Of a DNA stretch of 15,311 nucleotides, positions 7,748 to 13,242 are shown piece by piece. The notes below the pieces were generated by a model. The model saw only the letters and a program-made list of their open reading frames with translations. It was not told the DNA's origin and did not search any database. The stretch lies in contig JABDKZ010000273.1 of the NCBI GenBank assembly GCA_013001935.1, positions 1 through 15,311 of the forward strand. Direction: 5' to 3'. Position 1 is the stretch's first letter. Every line of letters begins with the position of its first letter. The DNA comes from Maribacter sp. Lineage in GTDB: Bacteria > Bacteroidota > Bacteroidia > Flavobacteriales > Flavobacteriaceae. A program made the position numbers and the translations under genes.

Positions 7748-8203
7748 GTGGATACATTAAGCTACAAGACTATTTCCGCCAATACGGCTACTGTAAACAA
7801 GCAGTGGTTATTGGTTGATGCCGAAGGAGAGACATTAGGACGATTAGCTTCTAAAGTTGCTAAATTACTGAGAGGCAAACATAAACCTAATTTCACTCCC
7901 CATGTAGATTGTGGAGATAACGTTGTTATCATCAATGCTGAAAAAATAACCCTTTCAGGGAATAAATGGGATACGAAAACTTACAGTCGTTATACGGGTT
8001 ATCCAGGTGGCCAGCGTCATACTTCTGTAAAACAAATGCTTGATAAAAATCCAGGAAGAATTGTTGAAAGAGCAGTTAAAGGGATGCTTCCTAAAAATAG
8101 ATTAGGTGCTGATCTGTTCAGAAACCTTAAGGTTTATGTAGGACCAGACCATAATCAAGAAGCACAAAAACCAACTGCAATTAATTTAAAAGACCTTAAA
8201 TAA
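7748..8203 (+). CDS. rplM: 50S ribosomal protein L13
   Basis: L13 of the large ribosomal subunit, an early assembly protein bound to 23S rRNA. Characteristic stretches are [27 protein letters not shown] and [16 protein letters not shown], then [16 protein letters not shown] and [14 protein letters not shown]. The open frame extends back to a TTG at 7718, but the GTG at 7748 is chosen. From there the protein starts (M)[11 protein letters not shown], the usual N-terminus of flavobacterial L13, at 151 residues; the 10 extra upstream residues look unrelated. The TTG would also stand only about 10-15 bases from the predicted transcription start. An A sits at -3 and an A-rich stretch lies upstream, with no Shine-Dalgarno. 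The stop overlaps the rpsI start by one base (TAATG). Confidence 0.96.
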   Translation: MDTLSYKTISANTATVNKQWLLVDAEGETLGRLASKVAKLLRGKHKPNFTPHVDCGDNVVIINAEKITLSGNKWDTKTYSRYTGYPGGQRHTSVKQMLDKNPGRIVERAVKGMLPKNRLGADLFRNLKVYVGPDHNQEAQKPTAINLKDLK

Positions 8204-8589
8204 TGGAAGTAATTCACAAAATCGGTAGAAGAAAAACAGCTGTAGCGCGTGTCTATCTTTCAGAAGGTAAAGGCAACATTACTGTAAACGAAAGGGATTT
8301 AATCAACTATTTTCCAACTGCTACGCTTCAATATAAAGTTAAGCAAGCATTCGCATTAACCAGTACTGAAGACAATTATGATGTTAAAGTGAATGTTTAC
8401 GGTGGAGGCATCACAGGACAGGCCGAAGCTATCAGATTGGCACTTTCAAGGGCATTGTGCGAAATTGATGAGGAAAACAGAACAACACTTAAGCCAGAAG
8501 GACTATTGACCAGGGATCCTAGAATGGTTGAACGAAAGAAATTCGGTCAGAAGAAAGCCAGGAAGAAATTCCAGTTCTCTAAGCGTTAA
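8203..8589 (+). CDS. rpsI: 30S ribosomal protein S9
   Basis: 128-residue S9, a head protein of the small subunit whose C-terminal tail reaches the P-site tRNA. The family motifs [35 protein letters not shown] and [28 protein letters not shown] are intact, including the essential basic tail ending in Arg. The ATG overlaps the last base of the rplM stop, so the two are translationally coupled; rplM-rpsI pairing is conserved in bacteria. Confidence 0.98.
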   Translation: MEVIHKIGRRKTAVARVYLSEGKGNITVNERDLINYFPTATLQYKVKQAFALTSTEDNYDVKVNVYGGGITGQAEAIRLALSRALCEIDEENRTTLKPEGLLTRDPRMVERKKFGQKKARKKFQFSKR

Positions 8590-8854
8590 TCATTTTGCTG
8601 AATTTATTTCAGCATCAATTTATACATTAAACATATACTGAAACGAGTTCAGTATAAAACTTGTTCATTGAAAGTCTCGGAACGAGACAATTAAAAAATC
8701 CCTATTTCCATTTCCGATGGAAAAAATGTCGATTCAATTAAACGAATCCTTATCAGGGTAAATTAGTTTAGCATCTAAATGCTTGAGGCTCCGTGTTATT
8801 GGCACGGTACCACTCAGACATTGCTAATTCAAAAGAACGTAAACTAAATTTAAA
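8590..8854 (+). ncRNA. Hairpin-rich region before rpsB, candidate structured leader
   Basis: 265 bases with no convincing gene. Perfect stems are: TGCTGAA/TTCAGCA (8596-8602, 8608-8614), which may be a weak terminator after rpsI; TATACTGAA/TTCAGTATA (8634-8642, 8648-8656); GTCTCG/CGAGAC (8674-8679, 8683-8688); TTTCCAT/ATGGAAA (8705-8711, 8717-8723); GATTC/GAATC (8731-8735, 8744-8748); and CCGTG/CACGG (8791-8795, 8803-8807). The last is enclosed by TGAG/CTCA (8784-8787, 8813-8816) and TTAGCA/TGCTAA (8768-8773, 8822-8827), so the final 60 bases can form one long interrupted stem ending 27 bases before the rpsB start. No TAnnTTTG promoter was found inside, so read-through from rplM-rpsI is likely. 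Autoregulation by S2 is known from the E. coli rpsB leader; extending it here is inference. Confidence 0.5.
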
Positions 8855-10012
8855 ATGGCGAAAGTCGAAGTAAAAGAATTATTGGAAGCAGGTGTGCATT
8901 TTGGCCACCTAACAAGAAAATGGAATCCCAACATGGCGCCCTACATCTACATGGAGCGCAACGGAATCCACGTTATCAACCTTTACAAAACTGTGGCTAA
9001 GTTAGACGAGGCCAATGAAGCCCTTAAAAAAATTGCTGCATCTGGCCGAAAAATACTTTTCGTTGCCACAAAAAAACAAGCTAAAGATATCGTTGCCGAC
9101 AAAGTGGCAAAAGTGAACATGCCATACATTACCGAAAGATGGCCTGGAGGTATGTTGACCAATTTTGTAACTATTCGTAAAGCTGTTAAAAAAATGGCTT
9201 CCATCGATAGAATGAAAAAGGACGGCACCTTTCTGACTTTGTCTAAAAAAGAACGTTTGCAAGTTGACCGCTTACGCGCAAAATTGGAAAAGAACTTAGG
9301 TTCTATTTCGGAAATGACACGTCTTCCAGGAGCGCTTTTCATAGTCGATACCATGAGAGAGCACATTGCGGTGAAAGAAGCCCAAAAACTAAATATTCCG
9401 ATTTTCGCCATGGTTGATACCAATTGTGACCCAAGGGATATTGATTTTGTGGTGCCTTCTAATGATGATGCTTCCAAATCAATTGAAATAATTATGGGCC
9501 AAGTAACTGATGCCGTTGCTGAAGGCTTAACAGAACGCAAGGCTGAAAGACAAGGGGATGCACCGAAAGCTAGAACTACCGAGGCACCGAAAGCTGAAGC
9601 TCCTAAAGCTGAAGCCCCAAAGGCAGAAACTGTTAAAACCGTAAAAGCAGAGGCTCCGGCAGCTGCTAAGGAGAAGACCGTTGAAAAAGTTGAGGAAGTT
9701 AAAGTAGAAACCCCTAAAGAAGCTGCCCCTCCAAAGGCCAAAAAAGCAAGTGCATCTAAAAAAGATGACCTTACAAAGATTGAAGGCATTGGACCTAAAG
9801 CCGCCGAAGCATTGGTCAATGCTGGCATGGAGACCTATGCTAAATTGGCAAAAGCCAAAGCGGACAAAATCAAGGAGGTTTTGACAGAAGCTAGTTCAAG
9901 ATTGGCACATTTAGACCCAACTTCATGGCCAAAACAGTCTAAAATGGCTGCAGACGATAAGTGGGACGAACTTAAAGAATGGCAAGACAACACTAAAGGT
10001 GGTGTTGAATAG
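8855..10012 (+). CDS. rpsB: 30S ribosomal protein S2 with C-terminal linker and helix-hairpin-helix extension
   Basis: 385 residues, against roughly 230-260 for ordinary S2. Residues 1-233 are a complete S2: VKELLEAGVHFGHLTRKWNP near the start, ERWPGGMLTNF, then LPGALFIVDTMREHIAVKEA and IPIFAMVDTNCDPRDIDFVVPSNDDA. S2 binds the platform side of the 30S subunit late in assembly and is needed for S1 binding. Residues 234-303 are a low-complexity linker rich in Ala, Lys, Glu and Pro, with EAPKA repeats. Residues 304-385 are a compact domain: DDLTKIEGIGPKAAEALVNA is a helix-hairpin-helix signature (hairpin IEGIGPK), ending in a Trp-rich tail with DPTSWPKQ and KWDELKEWQD. The frame is continuous through core, linker and tail, so this is a genuine fusion. 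From memory, similar tails occur on L21 of many Bacteroidota. The role of the extension is unknown; nucleic-acid binding is the obvious guess. Confidence 0.96.
   Translation: MAKVEVKELLEAGVHFGHLTRKWNPNMAPYIYMERNGIHVINLYKTVAKLDEANEALKKIAASGRKILFVATKKQAKDIVADKVAKVNMPYITERWPGGMLTNFVTIRKAVKKMASIDRMKKDGTFLTLSKKERLQVDRLRAKLEKNLGSISEMTRLPGALFIVDTMREHIAVKEAQKLNIPIFAMVDTNCDPRDIDFVVPSNDDASKSIEIIMGQVTDAVAEGLTERKAERQGDAPKARTTEAPKAEAPKAEAPKAETVKTVKAEAPAAAKEKTVEKVEEVKVETPKEAAPPKAKKASASKKDDLTKIEGIGPKAAEALVNAGMETYAKLAKAKADKIKEVLTEASSRLAHLDPTSWPKQSKMAADDKWDELKEWQDNTKGGVE
9581..9625 (+). repeat. Three tandem 15-bp units coding EAPKA in the S2 linker
   Basis: Three consecutive in-frame units (9581-9595, 9596-9610, 9611-9625) each encode Glu-Ala-Pro-Lys-Ala, residues 243-257 of S2. 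Synonymous codons differ between units, so the protein repeat appears maintained rather than freshly duplicated. It lies at the start of a charged flexible linker. Confidence 0.75.
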
Positions 10013-10048
10013 CCACATTGGCAAATTTATATCAGAAGTACTAACATT

Positions 10049-10064
10049 GTCATATGCGTATGAC
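10049..10064 (+). terminator. Small hairpin between rpsB and tsf, possible attenuator
   Basis: GTCATA (10049-10054) and TATGAC (10059-10064) form a perfect 6-bp stem with a TGCG loop, followed by TTTATT. It is weaker than the terminator after tsf. It might lower read-through into tsf or simply mark an RNA processing site; both are inference. Confidence 0.3.
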
Positions 10065-10084
10065 TTTATTAAACAATAAAAAAG

Positions 10085-10909
10085 ATGGCTAAAATTACCG
10101 CCGCAGAAGTAAATAAACTAAGAAAGACCACAGGAGCAGGAATGATGGACTGCAAGAACGCCTTGGTCGAAGCAGAAGGGGATTTCGAAAAAGCAATCGA
10201 GATTCTTCGTAAAAAAGGGCAAAAAGTAGCTGCCAAAAGAGCTGATAGGGAATCCTCTGAAGGAGCAGCTATCGCTAAAGTAAATGACGGGAAAACCAGT
10301 GGAGTTATCATTTCATTGAACTGTGAAACCGATTTTGTTGCGAAAAATGACAGCTTTGTAAGTTTGGCCAATGATTTGGCCGATATTGCGCTGGGCTATA
10401 ACAGCAGGGAAGCATTTCTTGCTGCAGATTTCAATGGCTTAAGTGTACAAGACAAATTAACAGAGCAAACAGGTGTAATCGGTGAAAAAATAGAAATTGG
10501 TGGATTCGCAAAACTAGATGCCCCATTTGTTGGATCTTATATTCACGCAGGAAATAAAATAGCAACTTTGGCTGGCCTTTCTGCAGCTGTAGAAGGTGCA
10601 GCTGTCGCTGCAAAAGATGTGGCAATGCAGGCTGCAGCAATGAACCCTGTTGCCCTAAACGAAGAAGGTGTAGATCAATCCGTAATTGATAAAGAGATTG
10701 AAATTGCAAAAGACCAATTGCGTCAAGAAGGTAAGCCAGAAGCAATGTTAGATAATATTGCAAAAGGCAAGCTCAGACGATTCTTTAAGGATAATACTTT
10801 GGTTAACCAAGATTTCATTAAAGACAGCAAGCAAAGTGTTGCACAATATGTAAAATCTGTGGATGCCGATTTAACGGTTACCGGATTTACAAGAATAGCC
10901 CTAGGCTAA
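10085..10909 (+). CDS. tsf: Translation elongation factor Ts
   Basis: 274 residues. EF-Ts is the nucleotide exchange factor that recycles EF-Tu-GDP to EF-Tu-GTP in the cytoplasm. The N-terminal UBA-like domain carries LRKTTGAGMMDCKNAL at 12-27. The EF-Tu-contacting TDFV motif is at 82-85 within NCETDFVAKN. The core has FVGSYIHAGNKIATL, and MNPVAL and LRQEGKPEAMLDNIAKGKLRRFFKDNTLVNQDFIKD mark the C-terminal part. Length and motif order are normal. It is 72 bases after rpsB, the conserved rpsB-tsf order, and is followed at once by a strong terminator that ends the ribosomal-protein cluster. Confidence 0.98.
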   Translation: MAKITAAEVNKLRKTTGAGMMDCKNALVEAEGDFEKAIEILRKKGQKVAAKRADRESSEGAAIAKVNDGKTSGVIISLNCETDFVAKNDSFVSLANDLADIALGYNSREAFLAADFNGLSVQDKLTEQTGVIGEKIEIGGFAKLDAPFVGSYIHAGNKIATLAGLSAAVEGAAVAAKDVAMQAAAMNPVALNEEGVDQSVIDKEIEIAKDQLRQEGKPEAMLDNIAKGKLRRFFKDNTLVNQDFIKDSKQSVAQYVKSVDADLTVTGFTRIALG

Positions 10910-10932
10910 AACTAGCAACAGATTTTATATAT

Positions 10933-10966
10933 AAACCGTCATGCATTTGGTATGACGGTTTTTTTT
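10933..10966 (+). terminator. Strong rho-independent terminator after tsf
   Basis: AAACCGTCAT (10933-10942) and ATGACGGTTT (10952-10961) form a perfect 10-bp stem followed by a T run through 10966. It closes the rplM-rpsI-rpsB-tsf transcription unit. Its T-tract touches the stop codon of the minus-strand regulator gene, so the hairpin may also serve that convergent transcript, with a weaker T-tract. Confidence 0.92.
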
Positions 10967-11171
10967 ATTCCCAATCAGATTTTTCCAACCTGAACATTTC
11001 ATTTACGGGTATATTAAAAATTTGAGAGAGCCGTAATGAGAGAACCGTAGAGGGCACATATTTACCAAGTTCCATAGCGTTAATGGTCTGCCTACTTACT
11101 TTTGCCTTTTCTGCTAATTGTGCTTGGGTCAAATTATTTATGGCGCGTTGTACCTTTATGCTATTCTTCAT
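10965..11171 (-). CDS. Small Xre-family helix-turn-helix regulator
   Basis: 68-residue protein that is almost entirely one HTH_3/Xre DNA-binding domain. LTQAQLAEKAKVSRQTINAMELGKY (residues 14-38) holds the helix-turn-helix: Q16-A23 as the first helix and R27-L35 as the recognition helix. A third segment follows (PSTVLSLRLSQIFNIPVNEMF). There is no effector domain. Its ATG lies inside the 3' end of the upstream membrane-protein gene (11-base overlap, 11161-11171), so the two are translationally coupled. Such short regulators paired with a multi-helix membrane protein are common in Firmicutes and Bacteroidota and probably control their own operon; other targets are unknown. Confidence 0.92.
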   Translation of the reverse strand: MKNSIKVQRAINNLTQAQLAEKAKVSRQTINAMELGKYVPSTVLSLRLSQIFNIPVNEMFRLEKSDWE

Positions 11172-11637
11172 AAGTCAGCTCCCTTTTAAGTTTTACCAAA
11201 GACCAATTAAACTTGATGATGAAAAAAACAAGTATGGTATACATATTAAAAATCATCACCCACAAAAAGGATAAATCATAAACAAATAAAAAGGCCAGTA
11301 TTAAAATACCATAATTCCAGTAGGTGGCCCAGACCAAAGACTGTAAACGAATCCTGGAAATAAGTTCATCTTCTGTCTTTTCCTTTGAGAAAGCAATCAT
11401 AAGTCCGCTTACAATCACAAGCACCCCCAAAATCTCGTTAAGTATATTATTAAACACAAAGCCAAAATATTTTTTGGTGCCCACAATTTCATCAATAAAA
11501 ATTCCAAACACATTTACATCCAAAAATTCGGGTGCCCAATCATAAATGAGCGTAAGTAAGCCCAATAGCACAGAAGGAATAAAAAGTGACCAACCAACTT
11601 TCTTGAATCTGTAGGGTAATAAATAAGTGAGTTCCAT
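11161..11637 (-). CDS. Four-helix membrane protein paired with the Xre regulator
   Basis: 158-residue inner-membrane protein of unknown function. Four hydrophobic segments are visible near residues 16-32, 65-83, 108-123 and 125-143. They are joined by a charged loop after the second segment (KEKTEDELISRIRLQSLVWATYWNY, 85-109) that has the look of a conserved family signature. There is no signal peptide and no recognisable catalytic motif. It is first in a two-gene minus-strand operon with the HTH gene, overlapping it by 11 bases. The gene organisation suggests the membrane protein and regulator act together, for example in membrane-state sensing, but this is inference. I cannot assign a Pfam family with certainty. 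Confidence 0.85.
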   Translation of the reverse strand: MELTYLLPYRFKKVGWSLFIPSVLLGLLTLIYDWAPEFLDVNVFGIFIDEIVGTKKYFGFVFNNILNEILGVLVIVSGLMIAFSKEKTEDELISRIRLQSLVWATYWNYGILILAFLFVYDLSFLWVMIFNMYTILVFFIIKFNWSLVKLKRELTYEE

Positions 11638-11677
11638 ATTTTAATTTTCAACTAAAGTAATACTTATTTTACTATTT

Positions 11678-11711
11678 GACAAGTTTATTTGTCTTTTTGT
11701 AAAATTAACAA
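11678..11711 (-). promoter_or_regulatory. Promoter with overlapping palindrome (operator candidate) for the membrane protein/HTH operon
   Basis: On the minus strand TTG (complement of 11709-11711) is followed after 21 bases by TAAACTTG (complement of 11680-11687), one mismatch from TAnnTTTG. The palindrome GACAA-N6-TTGTC (11678-11682 and 11689-11693) covers this -7 element. A repressor bound there would block the promoter, which fits autoregulation by the HTH protein encoded in the same operon. A further GACAA is at 11727-11731. Binding is inferred from symmetry and position only. Confidence 0.45.
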
Positions 11712-11779
11712 GTCATAAAATTGAATGACAAATCTACTTTAATGCTCTTATCCAAAATAATTCCAAAGGTTTTTTTGAT

Positions 11780-11787
11780 TATTTTTG
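11780..11787 (+). promoter_or_regulatory. Probable -7 promoter element for pyrH-frr
   Basis: TATTTTTG is a full match to TAnnTTTG and lies 19 bases upstream of the pyrH ATG, implying a very short leader. No clear TTTG -33 box is found 19-21 bases further upstream. A separate promoter is expected here because the strong terminator after tsf and the opposing module cut pyrH off from the ribosomal cluster. Confidence 0.5.
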
Positions 11788-11806
11788 CTGGAAACAACAA
11801 CGCAGC

Positions 11807-12514
11807 ATGCATTATAAGAGAATTCTATTAAAACTAAGTGGCGAAGCATTAATGGGTGAAAAACAGTATGGCATAGACCCAAAAAGACTTGCTGAATATG
11901 CTGAGGAAATAAAAGAAGTTGTTAATAAGGGCATGCAAGTAGCCATAGTAATAGGAGGTGGAAATATTTTCAGGGGACTTGCAGGGGCCAGTAATGGCAT
12001 GGATCGTGTTCAAGGAGACCATATGGGGATGTTAGCGACCGTAATCAACGGCCTGGCGCTCCAAAGTGCACTGGAAATTGCCGGCGTTGAAACCCGTTTA
12101 CAATCGGCCATTAAGATAAATGAGGTCGCAGAACCCTTTATTCGCAGACGTGCCATGAGACACTTAGAAAAGGGTAGAGTGGTTATTTTCGGGGGTGGAA
12201 CAGGAAATCCTTATTTCACCACAGATTCTGCAGCCGTTTTGCGCGCTATAGAAATAGAGGCTGATGTAATCCTGAAAGGAACACGGGTCGACGGAATATA
12301 CACCTCCGATCCTGAAAAAAATAAGGACGCTACCAAATTCGATTCCATTTCATTTAATGATGTACTGCGAAAAGGATTAAAGGTTATGGATACGACAGCT
12401 TTTACTTTAAGCCAAGAAAATGAACTACCGATTATCGTTTTTGATATGAACAAAAAAGGCAATTTGCTCAAGGTACTTGATGGGGAGAATGTAGGCACAA
12501 AAGTGAATTTGTAA
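11807..12514 (+). CDS. pyrH: UMP kinase (uridylate kinase)
   Basis: 235 residues. Phosphorylates UMP to UDP with ATP in pyrimidine nucleotide synthesis; a hexameric cytoplasmic enzyme of the amino acid kinase fold, usually GTP-activated and UTP-inhibited. Motifs in order: [11 protein letters not shown] (7-17), [59 protein letters not shown] and [10 protein letters not shown]. Length is normal and the nucleotide-binding glycine loops are intact. The ATG at 11807 opens directly with the first beta-strand ([11 protein letters not shown]). frr follows 43 bases later, the usual pyrH-frr pair. Confidence 0.98.
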   Translation: MHYKRILLKLSGEALMGEKQYGIDPKRLAEYAEEIKEVVNKGMQVAIVIGGGNIFRGLAGASNGMDRVQGDHMGMLATVINGLALQSALEIAGVETRLQSAIKINEVAEPFIRRRAMRHLEKGRVVIFGGGTGNPYFTTDSAAVLRAIEIEADVILKGTRVDGIYTSDPEKNKDATKFDSISFNDVLRKGLKVMDTTAFTLSQENELPIIVFDMNKKGNLLKVLDGENVGTKVNL

Positions 12515-12557
12515 TTTGGTATAATTTATGTTAGATTGATATTTTAAAGCTTAGGTT

Positions 12558-13115
12558 ATGAACGAAGAAATTAAATTCATTTTAGACACCACCAAAGAAA
12601 GTATGGATGCGGCTATTCTTCATCTTGAAAAAGAATTTGTAAAAATACGTGCGGGGAAAGCGAGTCCGGCTATGCTATCTTCTGTAATGGTAGAATATTA
12701 CGGATCACAGACCCCATTATCACAAGTAGCGAACATCAATACCCCAGATGGCAGAACTTTATCTGTGCAGCCATGGGAAAAAAGTATGCTTAAAGAAATC
12801 GAAAATGCGATAATGCACGCCAATCTTGGTTTTAATCCCATGAACAATGGTGATTTTGTAATTATCAATGTACCACCATTGACAGAAGAACGAAGACTGC
12901 AATTGGCCAAGCAAGCCAAAGCTGAGGCCGAAGATGCCAAAGTTGGTGTTCGTAATGCCCGGCAGGAAGCCAATAACGAAATCCGGGATTTGGATGATGC
13001 ATCAGAAGATGTAAAATCCAATGCTGAAATGGATGTTCAAGAACTTACGGACAAATACACAAAAAAGATCGATGATTTCTTGCATGCCAAGGAGTCCGAG
13101 ATTATGAAAGTCTAA
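12558..13115 (+). CDS. frr: Ribosome recycling factor
   Basis: 185 residues. With EF-G, splits the post-termination ribosome into subunits. The three-helix bundle and the second domain are recognisable from IRAGKASPAML (the family's RAGRASP-like motif), VEYYGSQTPLSQVANINTPDGRTLSVQPWE, NPMNNGDFVIINVPPLTEERR and a final coiled segment VRNARQEANNEIRDL...LTDKYTKKIDDFLHAKESEIMKV. Length matches the family. It is co-transcribed with pyrH and ends at a strong terminator. Confidence 0.98.
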   Translation: MNEEIKFILDTTKESMDAAILHLEKEFVKIRAGKASPAMLSSVMVEYYGSQTPLSQVANINTPDGRTLSVQPWEKSMLKEIENAIMHANLGFNPMNNGDFVIINVPPLTEERRLQLAKQAKAEAEDAKVGVRNARQEANNEIRDLDDASEDVKSNAEMDVQELTDKYTKKIDDFLHAKESEIMKV

Positions 13116-13127
13116 AAAGATGTATAA

Positions 13128-13157
13128 AAAAACGACCTTCAGGGGTCGTTTTTCTTT
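13128..13157 (+). terminator. Rho-independent terminator after frr
   Basis: AAAAACGACC (13128-13137) and GGTCGTTTTT (13144-13153) form a perfect 10-bp stem with a 6-base loop, followed by CTTT. It starts 12 bases past the frr stop codon and separates pyrH-frr from the transporter gene. The A and T runs make it usable in both directions. Confidence 0.9.
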
Positions 13158-13216
13158 GAATAAAATATGACGATTCATTTAATTGACGCAATTTAGGAAG
13201 ACAAGCTATCATTCTT

Positions 13217-13224
13217 TACCTTTG
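13217..13224 (+). promoter_or_regulatory. Probable -7 promoter element for the MMPL transporter
   Basis: TACCTTTG matches TAnnTTTG exactly and lies 18 bases before the ATG at 13243. The expected -33 region holds only TTTA/TTAG (13192-13196), a partial match. A separate promoter makes sense after the frr terminator. Confidence 0.5.
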
Positions 13225-13242
13225 CGCTCGTAAAAATCCTAG

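Noticed and set aside
8717..8761. 14-codon ORF in the rpsB leader as a gene or leader peptide
   Set aside because: Very short, no recognisable composition or codon pattern linked to regulation, and it overlaps a stem. Mentioned only as a possibility in the leader finding.
8983..9828. 281-codon open frame on the minus strand opposite rpsB
   Set aside because: It is the antisense of the S2 core and its Ala/Lys/Glu-rich linker; codon bias of that stretch leaves the opposite frame open. The translation is low-complexity Ser/Ala/Thr and resembles no family, while S2 on the plus strand is certain.
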